NCBI GenBank assembly: GCA_009780515.1
Contig: WQZX01000019.1
Span: 1-44,585 of the forward strand
Source: Nocardioidaceae bacterium
GTDB lineage: Bacteria > Actinomycetota > Actinomycetes > Propionibacteriales > Nocardioidaceae
Length of the DNA: 44,585 nucleotides
Reading direction: 5' to 3'
The translations under genes were made by a program, and so were the position numbers. This document shows, piece by piece, positions 16,601-23,485 of this stretch; position 1 is the first letter of the stretch; each line of letters opens with the position of its first letter. The notes beneath the pieces are model-generated. The model was given only the letters and a program-made list of their open reading frames with translations, did no database searches and was not told the DNA's origin.

Positions 16601-16820
16601 CCTGGTACGACGACACGGCGATGCCCTGGACGTCCTCCTCCAGCGCGGCCTCGACGATCTCGGCGACGGAGCGGTTGTGACCCAGGTGGATGACCTCGCA
16701 GCCCTGGGACTGGAAGATCCGCCGCATGATGTTGATCGCCGCGTCGTGCCCGTCGAACAGGCTGGACGCGGTCACGAGGCGCACGGGGTTGGTCGGGCGG
16801 TGCAGCGGGGCGTCGGACAA
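13644..16820 (-). CDS. icmF: Fused isobutyryl-CoA mutase (IcmF)
   Basis: A 1058-residue fusion that interconverts isobutyryl-CoA and n-butyryl-CoA with adenosylcobalamin. The B12-binding domain comes first (about 12-145) with the FDGHDAAINIM motif; the His ligates cobalt. Next is a MeaB-like GTPase chaperone (about 195-420) with P-loop GITGTGGSGKSSL and ETPGIGQGD. The TIM-barrel mutase domain (about 515-1058) begins with the typical YTAGVFPFRRKGEDPARMF. Length and order match IcmF rather than methylmalonyl-CoA mutase. The start is TTG 16820, supported by AGGAG 5 nt upstream. The linker near residues 477-483 carries the dispersed-repeat peptide VSTGST. The gene is divergent from a MarR regulator, behind a tandem 22-bp operator. 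Variants acting on pivalyl-CoA or other acyl-CoAs differ in few active-site residues, so the exact substrate is open. Confidence 0.93.
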   Translation of the reverse strand: MSDAPLHRPTNPVRLVTASSLFDGHDAAINIMRRIFQSQGCEVIHLGHNRSVAEIVEAALEEDVQGIAVSSYQGGHVEYFEYLAETLRERGAAHIRIVGGGGGVIVEEEIERLARSGVRIFSPEDGQRLGLPGMVNTVVADCDTDLWEREQVSAEQLLGGRRTALARAITGAEAGALDDGFMATVRAAAGRREVPVLGITGTGGSGKSSLTDELVRRLRVDQEDKVRIAVLAVDPTRRKGGGALLGDRIRMNSLDLAGPGLDRDRVFFRSLATRGAHELPEHLGDVIDVVKAAGFDLVIVETPGIGQGDAAIVPFVDTSLYVMTPEFGAASQLEKIDMLDFADAVAINKFERRGAADAMRDVARQMVRNREAFGSTPDDMPVFGTSAATFDDDGVTALYQLLRGELAGRGLAVAEGRLPAVTVRSSTRIQQVLPPTRARYLAEIAGTVRDYHAETETLVEKTRRAQAFATVAAELGEVSTGSTTLEGLAQQAWRDVPEALREQLEGWPATVASYAADTAENGRESLSGNRVPRVAVPRHGDHGELTRFLRRENLPGRFPYTAGVFPFRRKGEDPARMFAGEGDPSRTNKRFKLLVEGQPAARLSTAFDSVTLYGRDPDERPDIYGKVGTSGVSVATVDDMETLFDGIDLLAPTTSVSMTINGPAPTVLAFFLNTVIDQAKERGIDPAEALRTVRGTVQADILKEDQGQNTCLFSTEFSLRCMADIQQWFIENQVRNFYSVSISGYHIAEAGANPISQLAFTLANGLTYVESYLARGMDIDDFAPNLSFFFSNGMDPEYTVMGRVARRIWAVAMKERYGANERSQKLKYHVQTSGRSLHAQEMSFNDIRTTLQALCATYDNANSLHTNAYDEAVTTPSAESVRRALAIQLIINREWGLAMNENPLQGSYVVDELTDLVEEAVLKEFDRISERGGVLGAMETGYQRGRIQDESMLYEHRKHDGTLPIIGVNTFRAPEGEPPPEVELMRASEAEKRSQLDRLRDFQDRHASESTAALQRLKDVAMTDENIFGALMDAARVCSLGQVTDAFFEVGGQYRRNL
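15371..15390 (-). repeat. Dispersed 19-bp repeat, copy 3 (inside icmF)
   Basis: On the minus strand this reads GGTCTCGACAGGCTCGACCA, identical to copy 1 over 19 bases. It is in the same frame as the other copies, encoding VSTGST in the linker between the GTPase and mutase domains. Confidence 0.75.
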
Positions 16821-16825
16821 GTCGA

Positions 16826-16831
16826 CTCCTG
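16826..16831 (-). promoter_or_regulatory. Ribosome binding site that fixes the TTG start of icmF
   Basis: CAGGAG on the minus strand lies 5 nt before TTG 16820. No ATG or GTG in the frame has such a site, so TTG is the best-supported start. Confidence 0.6.
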
Positions 16832-16834
16832 AGA

Positions 16835-16878
16835 ATTAGTAGGACTCCCTAGCAATATTAGTAGGACTCCCTAGCAAT
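16835..16878. repeat. Perfect tandem 22-bp repeat, probable MarR operator
   Basis: Two identical 22-bp units (16835-16856 and 16857-16878) follow each other without a gap, between icmF and the MarR gene. Each unit contains an imperfect inverted repeat, arms TTAGTAGG and CCTAGCAA around a 4-bp centre, 6 of 8 positions matching. The 22-bp period is about two helical turns, so two dimers would bind the same face. The units are AT-rich compared with the surroundings and probably overlap the icmF promoter. The obvious ligand is the adjacent MarR protein. Confidence 0.8.
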
Positions 16879-16904
16879 TCCAATCGCCGCGTGCCGCGTG
16901 CCCG

Positions 16905-16910
16905 TAGGAT
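16905..16910 (+). promoter_or_regulatory. -10 box TAGGAT of a leaderless promoter for the MarR gene
   Basis: TAGGAT ends 7 nt before ATG 16918, with no Shine-Dalgarno between. The tandem operator lies just upstream, where it would cover the -35 region or slightly beyond. Confidence 0.55.
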
Positions 16911-16917
16911 CCGCGTC

Positions 16918-17418
16918 ATGAGCGAGCGGTCCCCCCTCCCGTTCGACCCGATCGAGCGCGCTGCCGATCTGTGGTCCGCGCGGATCGGCGACGCATCCGG
17001 CATGCGGCTCGCGACGTCGATCATGCGGGTCCAGCAGCTGTTGATCGCCCGGCTCGACCGGGTCCTGCGACCGATGGGCATCACCTTCGCCCGCTACGAG
17101 GTGCTGGTGCTGCTCTCCTTCAGCCGCACCGGCCAGCTGCCGCTGAGCAGGATCGGCGAGCGGCTGATGGTGCACCCCACGTCGGTCACCAACGCGATCG
17201 ACCGGCTCGTGGAGCAGGGCCTGGTGCGCCGCGAGGTCGACGCCGCGGACCGTCGGCGCGTCCTCGCCTCGCTGACGACCGACGGCAAGCGCGTCCTCCG
17301 CCGCGCGACCGCGGCGCTGATGGAGATCGACTTCGGCGTCGGCGCGCTCGACGGGGAGCAGCGCGAGCAGGCGTACGACGTCCTCCGCCTCGTCCGCGCC
17401 GTCGACTTCGAGGAGTGA
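16918..17418 (+). CDS. MarR-family transcriptional regulator, probable icmF regulator
   Basis: A 166-residue winged-helix regulator. Helices up to ARYEVLVLLSFS (near 57-68) lead into the winged helix-turn-helix LSRIGERLMVHPTSVTNAIDRLVEQGLVRRE (about 75-105), and DAADRRRVLASLT is the wing, with the DxRDxR-like pattern of the family. It is divergent from icmF, and both flank the tandem 22-bp repeat, so autoregulation and control of icmF are likely. The ligand is probably an acyl-CoA or a product of the mutase, by analogy with other MarR regulators of CoA pathways; this is inference. ATG 16918 is preferred to upstream starts because of the TAGGAT box 7 nt before it. Confidence 0.88.
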   Translation: MSERSPLPFDPIERAADLWSARIGDASGMRLATSIMRVQQLLIARLDRVLRPMGITFARYEVLVLLSFSRTGQLPLSRIGERLMVHPTSVTNAIDRLVEQGLVRREVDAADRRRVLASLTTDGKRVLRRATAALMEIDFGVGALDGEQREQAYDVLRLVRAVDFEE

Positions 17419-17428
17419 CGGCGTCCGC

Positions 17429-17938
17429 CTAGGAGACCGCTGCCGCGATCGCGGTCGTCAGCGCGACGCAGGTGCGCTCGACCATCTCGAGCACGTCGGT
17501 GAAGCCGCCCGGCCCGCCGTAGTAGGGATCGGGGACCTCGCCGCCGGGCTCGTCGGGGTCGAAGTCGCGGAAGAGCCTGAGCCGCGCGGGATCCGCGTCG
17601 TCCGGCGCCAACGCCCGGAGGTCGGCGAGGTTGCTGCCGTCCATCGCGAGCACGAGATCGCACTCGGAGAACCACGAGACGGCGTACTGCTGGGCGCGGT
17701 GGCGGCTCGCGTCGTACCCGGCGGAGGTGAGCGTCGCCGCCGCACGATGGTCCATCGGCTCGCCGACATGCCAGTCGCCGGTGCCGGCGCTGACCACCTC
17801 CACGCGGTCGTCCAGACCGCCCTCGGCGACCTGCGCGCTGAGGACGACGTCGGCGACGGGTGAGCGGCAGATGTTGCCGAGGCAGACCAGCGCGACGCGG
17901 TAGCGACCGGGCAGGATCGGTGGGGGAGCGGACGGCAC
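17429..17938 (-). CDS. Low-molecular-weight protein tyrosine phosphatase
   Basis: A 169-residue phosphatase. The P-loop is CLGNICRSP near residues 19-27, with the nucleophile Cys and the Arg that binds phosphate. The acid loop is DPYYGG near 141-146, giving the general-acid Asp, and the tyrosines next to it are often phosphorylated in this family. The length matches the 150-165 residues usual for the enzyme. The GTG at 17938 has GAGACT 6 nt upstream, a weak leaderless-type -10. It is convergent with the MarR gene, 10 nt apart. Its substrate is unknown; homologs act on tyrosine kinases or are secreted in mycobacteria. Confidence 0.9.
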   Translation of the reverse strand: MPSAPPPILPGRYRVALVCLGNICRSPVADVVLSAQVAEGGLDDRVEVVSAGTGDWHVGEPMDHRAAATLTSAGYDASRHRAQQYAVSWFSECDLVLAMDGSNLADLRALAPDDADPARLRLFRDFDPDEPGGEVPDPYYGGPGGFTDVLEMVERTCVALTTAIAAAVS

Positions 17939-18050
17939 GTCCGCAGTCTCGCAGGTCGCCGGGGTACGCCGTCGGGTCCCGGTGGTGACGTTTGGCGGCC
18001 GTTCCGCCGTGCAATGATGCGGACTCGCGACCCCGACGAGGAGCCACCGA

Positions 18051-18989
18051 ATGTCTGACCCGAACCAGCCTTCCGTCCCCGCCGGGTGGTACCCCGATGG
18101 CCAGGGCGGCCAGCGATGGTGGGACGGCAGCCAGTGGACCGAGCACACCCAGCCCGGCGGCGGCCAGCCCGCCGCGCCCGAGCAGCCCGCGGCTCCCTCG
18201 GCCCCCTCGGGCTTCAGTGGTGACATGCCGACGGTCGTCGCGCCCAACCGTGCGTCCGGCTACCCCGCTCCCGGCGCCCAGCAGCAGCCCGCCCAGCAGC
18301 AGCCGGCGTACGGGCAGCAGGCGCAGCAGCCGTACGGCGCTCCGCAGCAGGGCTTCGGCGCTCCCGCCGGCCAGCCGCCGTACGGCGCCCCGGGCCAGCC
18401 GCCGTACGGCATGCCCGGCGGCCCGACGGATGGTCGCAGCAACAAGAGGATGATCGCGATCCTCGGCGGTGTCGGCGGCCTCGTCGTGCTGCTGGTCGTG
18501 GTCGTGGTGATCCTCGCGGTGACCGGCGTCTTCGGCGGCAACGGCCCCGACGCCGTCGCGAAGGACTACGTGAACGCCTACGCCGACGGCAACTTCGGCA
18601 AGGCCTGCGACCTGATGTCGAAGGACTACCAGGCGAAGGCCCTCAGGGAGTCCAAGGCCACGAGCTGCGCCGACCTTCAGTCGAAGACTGCGAAGAGCGA
18701 GAACGATGCCTACCAGCAGGAGTTCGGTGACTCCTACGACAGCATCCACGGGGACATGCATTGGTCCAGCACGGTTGAGAGCGTCCAACAGACTGGCGAC
18801 AGTGCGACTGTGAAGATGAAGCTGGTCGGCACCTACAGCGGCGACAACTCGAAGTACCTCTCCGAGTTCATGGACGGCAACAAGACTCAAAGCGACACCG
18901 TGACCATGAAGATGGTCAAGGAGGGTGGCGAGTGGAAGGTCGCCTCAGACAGCGACGGCTCCTCGTCCTCGTCCTCCTCCGGCCAGTGA
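18051..18989 (+). CDS. DUF2510 membrane protein with Gln/Pro-rich linker
   Basis: A 312-residue protein in four parts. Residues 11-35 form a DUF2510 domain (GWYPDGQGGQRWWDGSQWTEH). A low-complexity linker rich in Gln, Pro, Tyr and Ala follows (about 36-125), with repeated QPPYG units. A membrane segment lies at about 143-162 (VGGLVVLLVVVVVILAV). The C-terminal part (about 168-300) is extracytoplasmic and starts with PDAVAKDYVNAYADG, resembling DUF4878/SnoaL-like lipoprotein folds. The tail is serine-rich. The last 300 bases have lower GC than the front. RBS GAGGAG lies 9 nt before ATG 18051. The function is unknown; DUF2510 is common in actinobacterial envelope proteins. Confidence 0.85.
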   Translation: MSDPNQPSVPAGWYPDGQGGQRWWDGSQWTEHTQPGGGQPAAPEQPAAPSAPSGFSGDMPTVVAPNRASGYPAPGAQQQPAQQQPAYGQQAQQPYGAPQQGFGAPAGQPPYGAPGQPPYGMPGGPTDGRSNKRMIAILGGVGGLVVLLVVVVVILAVTGVFGGNGPDAVAKDYVNAYADGNFGKACDLMSKDYQAKALRESKATSCADLQSKTAKSENDAYQQEFGDSYDSIHGDMHWSSTVESVQQTGDSATVKMKLVGTYSGDNSKYLSEFMDGNKTQSDTVTMKMVKEGGEWKVASDSDGSSSSSSSGQ

Positions 18990-19008
18990 CGTCGGCCCCG
19001 GAGCGCTG

Positions 19009-19893
19009 ATGCGGATCCTCGTTGCCACCGTCGGCCTGGTGCTGGCGGCGCTGCTCGCACCCGTGGTGATCGTCAGCATGTGGGCCGCCCACAAGGTCGA
19101 CGACGCCGACGCGTACGTCGCCACGGTCGCGCCGCTCGCCTCCGACCCGGCGCTGCGCCAGCAGTTCGGGGAGGCGCTCGGCACCGCCGCGGCGGAGAAG
19201 CTCGCCCAGCGCTCGCCGATCGGGGTGCCGGCGGCGGCCGGCGGCTGGATCCGTACGGCGGCGGTCGGGGTCGTCAACCAGCCCGGCTTCCCCAGGTTCT
19301 GGCGCCGGGCCAACCGCGAGGTCCACCGCCAGTTCATGGCCCAGATGCAGAACCGCAGCTCCAACCCCACCGGCTACGTCTACGTCGACGCGACCCCGCT
19401 GCTGAACCAGATCTTCGCGCAGCTGGCCGACAAGGGCCTGCCGACGCAGCTGCTCGCCGGCGTACCGCTCCAGATCCCGGTCGCGGGCATGTCCAGGCTC
19501 GAGCAGCAGCGGACGCACTACGACTGGCTGATGCGCACGGCGAGGTACGGCCCGTGGGTCTGGCTGGTGCTGGTCGTGCTGTCGGTGCTGATCGCGCCCG
19601 GCTGGCGGGGGCGGATGCGGGCGATCGCGTTCGCGGCGTTCGGGGTCGCCCTCGGCGGCCTCCTCGCGATGGTCTCGCCGCACCCGCTGGCGTCGTACGC
19701 CGCCTCCCACGCCGGTGTCGGCGACACGGCGCTGGTCCACCTCCTCGCGAAGGTCGTCCTCGACAGCCTGGGCCGCTACGGCCGCCCGTACCTCCTCGTC
19801 GGTGTCCTGGTCGGGCTCGTGGCGCTGCTGCTCTCGCTCGTCCCGATGTCCGGCCGTCGCCGGCAGGACCGGGACTGGCAGTACGCCGCCTGA
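19009..19893 (+). CDS. Integral membrane protein of unknown function
   Basis: A 294-residue protein with an N-terminal membrane segment (ILVATVGLVLAALLAPVVIV), an extracytoplasmic domain of about 150 residues (KVDDADAYVATVAPLASDPALRQ onward), and three to four membrane segments near the C-terminus. The outer domain, with its D-x-Y-V-x-x-V-x-P-L-A pattern, is widespread in actinobacterial proteins of undefined role. ATG 19009 is preferred (GGAG 6-9 nt upstream); it starts 19 nt after the previous stop, so the two membrane proteins may be co-transcribed. Confidence 0.7.
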   Translation: MRILVATVGLVLAALLAPVVIVSMWAAHKVDDADAYVATVAPLASDPALRQQFGEALGTAAAEKLAQRSPIGVPAAAGGWIRTAAVGVVNQPGFPRFWRRANREVHRQFMAQMQNRSSNPTGYVYVDATPLLNQIFAQLADKGLPTQLLAGVPLQIPVAGMSRLEQQRTHYDWLMRTARYGPWVWLVLVVLSVLIAPGWRGRMRAIAFAAFGVALGGLLAMVSPHPLASYAASHAGVGDTALVHLLAKVVLDSLGRYGRPYLLVGVLVGLVALLLSLVPMSGRRRQDRDWQYAA

Positions 19894-20058
19894 CCCACCG
19901 CGCCGGAACCTCCTCTCCGAGCGGTCGCCGGGGGTAGGTTGGGGCCACCCCTTCGACGTGGGCTGCATCACACACGCCACCCCTGTGCGTGGTGGGTCCC
20001 GCCGACCGACCAGACGGTGCCGCGGAGACCCCGCACGCGCCGGAGAAGAGGAGTGGTG

Positions 20059-21228
20059 ATGCAGGATCCCTTCGCCCTCGACCGCGAGATGATCGACGCG
20101 GTCTTCGGCCCGCCCGCGACCAGCGAGGCCGACCCGGCGCTCGTCCAGCTGCTGACACCGGAGGGTGAGCGGGTCGAGCACCCCGACTACCCCTTCGACC
20201 CGACGCCGGAGCAGCTCCGGGCGTTCTACCGGGACATGTTCCTGGCCCGCCGCCTCGACACCGAGGCGACCGCCCTGCAGCGCCACGGCGAGCTCGGTCT
20301 GTGGGCCCAGCTGCTCGGCCAGGAGGCCGCGCAGGTGGGTGCCGCCCACGCACTCGCGCCTCAGGACTACGTCTTCCCGACCTACCGCGAGCACGGCGTC
20401 GCCTGGGTGCGCGGGATCGACCCGGTCGACCTGCTCAGCCTCTTCCGCGGGGTCGACCACGGCAACTGGGACCCCCGGGAGAAGCGGTTCGGCCTCTACA
20501 CCGTGGTGATCGGCGCCCAGACCCTGCACGCCACCGGCTACGCGATGGGCCTCCAGCGGGACGGCCTGGTCGGCAGCGGCGACCCCGAGCGCGACACCGC
20601 GGTGCTCGCGCACTTCGGCGACGGCGCGTCCTCGCAGGGCGACGTCAACGAGGCGTTCGTCTTTGCTGGCTGGGCCAATGCACCCGTCGTCTTCTTCTGC
20701 CAGAACAACCAGTGGGCGATCTCCGAGCCGATCGACAAGGTCTCGCGGATCCCGCTGTGCCGGCGGGCCGACGGCTTCGGCTTCCCGGGCGTGCGCGTCG
20801 ACGGCAACGACGTCCTCGCGACGTACGCCGTGACGCGAGCGGCGCTCCAGCGGGCGCGCGACGGTCAGGGCCCGATGCTGGTCGAGGCCTACACCTACCG
20901 GATGGGCGCGCACACCACGACCGACGACCCGACCCGCTACCGGCTGCTCGACGACGTCGAGACCTGGAAGCTCAAGGACCCGCTCGCCCGCGTCGAGGCG
21001 CACCTCAGGCGCAACGGCCATGCCGCCGACGACTTCTTCGCCGACCTCACGGCCGAGGCCGACGCGCTCGGCGAGCGGATGCGGCGCGAGTGCCGCGCGC
21101 TGCCCGACCCGACCCCGACCGCGGTCTTCGACGGCGTGTACGCCGAGATGCCGGCCGAGCTGGCCGCGCAGCGCGACGAGGTGTCGGCGTACCTCGACTC
21201 GTTCGTCGCCGAGGAGGCCCGGGCATGA
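20059..21228 (+). CDS. pdhA: 2-oxoacid dehydrogenase E1 component, alpha subunit
   Basis: A 389-residue thiamine-diphosphate subunit that decarboxylates a 2-oxoacid (pyruvate or branched-chain). The TPP signature GDGASSQGDVNEA continues to FCQNNQWAIS (GDG...NN) near residues 191-225, and the conserved YRMGAHTTTDD lies near 281. The operon continues with the beta subunit (4-nt overlap) and E2. A GAGGAG-type site lies about 6 nt before the ATG. Actinobacterial branched-chain (Bkd) and pyruvate (Pdh) enzymes of this layout are hard to separate by sequence, and most actinobacteria use a homodimeric AceE for pyruvate, so a branched-chain substrate is as likely as pyruvate. The symbol pdhA follows usual annotation. 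Confidence 0.88.
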   Translation: MQDPFALDREMIDAVFGPPATSEADPALVQLLTPEGERVEHPDYPFDPTPEQLRAFYRDMFLARRLDTEATALQRHGELGLWAQLLGQEAAQVGAAHALAPQDYVFPTYREHGVAWVRGIDPVDLLSLFRGVDHGNWDPREKRFGLYTVVIGAQTLHATGYAMGLQRDGLVGSGDPERDTAVLAHFGDGASSQGDVNEAFVFAGWANAPVVFFCQNNQWAISEPIDKVSRIPLCRRADGFGFPGVRVDGNDVLATYAVTRAALQRARDGQGPMLVEAYTYRMGAHTTTDDPTRYRLLDDVETWKLKDPLARVEAHLRRNGHAADDFFADLTAEADALGERMRRECRALPDPTPTAVFDGVYAEMPAELAAQRDEVSAYLDSFVAEEARA

Positions 21229-22208
21229 GTGCGACCACGATGACCCTCGCGAAGGCGCTCAACGCCGGGCTGCGTCGGGCGATGGAGGACGACCCGAAGG
21301 TCGTCGTCATGGGTGAGGACGTCGGCCGGCTCGGCGGCGTCTTCCGGGTCACCGACGGCCTGCAGAAGGACTTCGGCGACGACCGGGTCATGGACACCCC
21401 GCTCGCGGAGTCCGGCATCGTCGGAACCGCCGTCGGCCTGGCCATGCGCGGCTACCGGCCGGTCGTGGAGATCCAGTTCGACGGGTTCGTCTACCCGGCG
21501 TACGACCAGATCGTGTGCCAGGTGGCCAAGCTGCACGGGCGGAGCAAGGGCCGGCTGCCGATGCAGATGGTCATCCGGATCCCGTTCGGCGGTGGCATCG
21601 GTGCCGTCGAGCACCACAGCGAGTCGCCGGAGGCGCAGTTCGCGCACACCCCGGGCATCAAGGTCGTCGCCTGCTCGAACCCCGTCGACGCGTACTGGAT
21701 GCTGCAGCAGGCGATCGCCTCGCCCGACCCGGTGGTGTTCTTGGAGCCGAAGCGTCAGTACCACTCGACGAAGGCCGAGGTGGACGCCGACGCGACGCCG
21801 CCGTCGCTGTGGACCTCCCGACTGGTCCGGCAGGGACAGGACGCGACGCTGATCGGCTACGGCCCGAGCGTGGGCACCTGCCTCGACGCGGCCACGGTCG
21901 CCGCCGAGGAGGGTCGCTCGCTGGAGGTGATCGACCTCCGCACGCTCTCCCCGCTCGACATGGCGCCGCTGGAGGAGTCCGTACGCCGTACCGGTCGCGC
22001 CGTCGTGGTCCACGAGGCGCACACCAACCTCGGCCTCGGCGCCGAGGTCGCCGCGCGGCTGACCGAGTCGTGCTTCCACGACCTCCAGGCGCCGGTGCTG
22101 CGGGTGGGCGGCTGGGACACGCCGTACCCGCCGGCGCGGGTGGAGGAGCTGTTCCTGCCCGACCTCGACCGGGTGCTCGACGCCGTCGACCGCTCCATGA
22201 CGTTCTGA
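21225..22208 (+). CDS. pdhB: 2-oxoacid dehydrogenase E1 component, beta subunit
   Basis: A 327-residue partner of the alpha subunit, together forming the alpha2beta2 E1. The pyrimidine-domain Glu is in VMGEDVGRLGG near residue 30; DTPLAESGIVG near 64-74 and GGIGAVEHHSES near 124-135 are typical, and the C-terminal domain follows (VIDLRTLSPLD). Start ATG 21225 overlaps the alpha stop (ATGA), so translation is coupled and gives equal subunit amounts. E2 starts 17 nt downstream. The same uncertainty about pyruvate versus branched-chain substrate applies. Confidence 0.9.
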   Translation: MSATTMTLAKALNAGLRRAMEDDPKVVVMGEDVGRLGGVFRVTDGLQKDFGDDRVMDTPLAESGIVGTAVGLAMRGYRPVVEIQFDGFVYPAYDQIVCQVAKLHGRSKGRLPMQMVIRIPFGGGIGAVEHHSESPEAQFAHTPGIKVVACSNPVDAYWMLQQAIASPDPVVFLEPKRQYHSTKAEVDADATPPSLWTSRLVRQGQDATLIGYGPSVGTCLDAATVAAEEGRSLEVIDLRTLSPLDMAPLEESVRRTGRAVVVHEAHTNLGLGAEVAARLTESCFHDLQAPVLRVGGWDTPYPPARVEELFLPDLDRVLDAVDRSMTF

Positions 22209-22225
22209 CCTGAGAGGACGCAGAC

Positions 22226-23431
22226 ATGCCTGAGTTCAAGCTGCCCGACGTCGGCGAGGGACTGACCGAGGCCGAGATCGTCGCCTGGCGGGTCAAGGTC
22301 GGCGACACGGTCGCGGTCAACGACGTGGTCGTCGAGATCGAGACCGCGAAGTCGATCGTCGAGCTCCCGTCGCCGTACGCCGGCGAGGTGACCGCGCTTC
22401 TGGCCAAGGAGGGCGACGAGGTCACCGTCGGCACCCCGATCATCGTGATCGGCGAGGCGGTCGCGCCCAAGCAGGCGGAGCCGGTCGCGACGCCCGACCC
22501 GGTCGACGAGGAGCTGGCCACCAGCCGCGCGATGCCCGGCGAGGTCCCCGACCCGGTCGCGCTGGCGCCCGAGCCGGCCGCCGAGATCGACACCAACGTG
22601 CCGCCCGAGGGACAGGCGACGCTGGTCGGCTACGGCCCGCGTCAGCGCGAGCTGCGCCGCCGGCCCCGTCACCGGCAGGGTCCGGACCTCGCCGCCCCGG
22701 CCGCGCCGCGCCGCCGTGGCGCCGGTCCGGCCGAGACCCGCGAGCCGGTCAAGGGGGTGCGCAAGCAGATGGCGGCGGCGATGACCGCCTCGGCCTTCAC
22801 CGCGCCGCACGTCACCGAGTGGGTCACCGTCGACGTCACCCGCACGGTCGAGCTCGTACGCCGCCTGCGCGATCGCCCCGAGCTCGCCGAGACCAAGGTC
22901 TCGCCGCTGCTGGTCGCCGCGAAGGCCGTGCTGCTGGCGATCGCCCGCAACCCCCTCCTCAACTCGCAGTACGACGACGAGGCCCAGGAGGTCGTCGTCA
23001 AGCGGCGGGTCAACCTCGGCATCGCCGCGGCGACCGCGCGCGGGCTCATCGTCCCGAACATCAAGGACGCCCAGGACCTCTCGCTCGTCGACCTCGCGAC
23101 CGCGCTGAACGACCTGACCGCCACCGCCCGCGAGGGCCGCACCCCTCCGGCCGACCAGGCCGGCGGCACGTTCACCATCACGAACGTCGGCGTCTTCGGG
23201 GTCGACGGCGGCACCCCCATCATCAATCCCGGCGAGTCCGCGATCCTGTGCCTCGGGGCGGTCCGCCGGCAGCCGTGGGTCGATGCCGACACCGGCGAGG
23301 TGGTCGCGCGGGACGCGATGACGCTGGCGGTCTCCTTCGACCACCGCCACATCGACGGTGCGACGGGATCGCGCTTCCTGGCCGACGTGGCCGGGATCCT
23401 CGCCGATCCCGGCATGGCGATGATGTTCTGA
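22226..23431 (+). CDS. Dihydrolipoamide acyltransferase (E2) without a visible E3-binding domain
   Basis: A 401-residue E2 subunit. The lipoyl domain occupies about 2-77, with the lipoylated lysine Lys42 in ETAKSIVEL. The catalytic domain covers about 175-401 and holds the active-site motif SFDHRHIDGATG near 371-382 (the His of DHR and the Asp of ID). Between them lies a proline- and acid-rich linker, then an Arg/Ala-rich stretch (VGYGPRQRELRRRPRHRQ). I see no peripheral-subunit-binding domain, normally ~35 residues with a V-R-x-L-A and G-T-G-P-G-G-R-I pattern. The protein is shorter than usual by about that amount. RBS GAGAGG lies 8 nt before ATG. It closes the E1/E2 operon; no E3 gene follows. 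Confidence 0.88.
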   Translation: MPEFKLPDVGEGLTEAEIVAWRVKVGDTVAVNDVVVEIETAKSIVELPSPYAGEVTALLAKEGDEVTVGTPIIVIGEAVAPKQAEPVATPDPVDEELATSRAMPGEVPDPVALAPEPAAEIDTNVPPEGQATLVGYGPRQRELRRRPRHRQGPDLAAPAAPRRRGAGPAETREPVKGVRKQMAAAMTASAFTAPHVTEWVTVDVTRTVELVRRLRDRPELAETKVSPLLVAAKAVLLAIARNPLLNSQYDDEAQEVVVKRRVNLGIAAATARGLIVPNIKDAQDLSLVDLATALNDLTATAREGRTPPADQAGGTFTITNVGVFGVDGGTPIINPGESAILCLGAVRRQPWVDADTGEVVARDAMTLAVSFDHRHIDGATGSRFLADVAGILADPGMAMMF

Positions 23432-23473
23432 CCTGCGGTGTGGATGACGGCCGCGGGCAGGCCCTCCCGACAG

Positions 23474-23479
23474 TAGGTT
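23474..23479 (+). promoter_or_regulatory. -10 box TAGGTT of a leaderless promoter for the kinase gene
   Basis: TAGGTT ends 6 nt before GTG 23486. The intervening CAGGGG is too close to the start to act as a ribosome site. It separates kinase expression from the upstream operon. Confidence 0.5.
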
Positions 23480-23485
23480 CAGGGG

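Noticed and set aside
13488..16832. 1114-residue open frame on the plus strand
   Set aside because: It is the shadow of icmF, whose domains are unmistakable on the other strand.
22620..22760. Frameshift explaining the missing E3-binding domain of E2
   Set aside because: I did not recognise the domain in the other frames of this short segment, so deletion or divergence is more likely than a frameshift.
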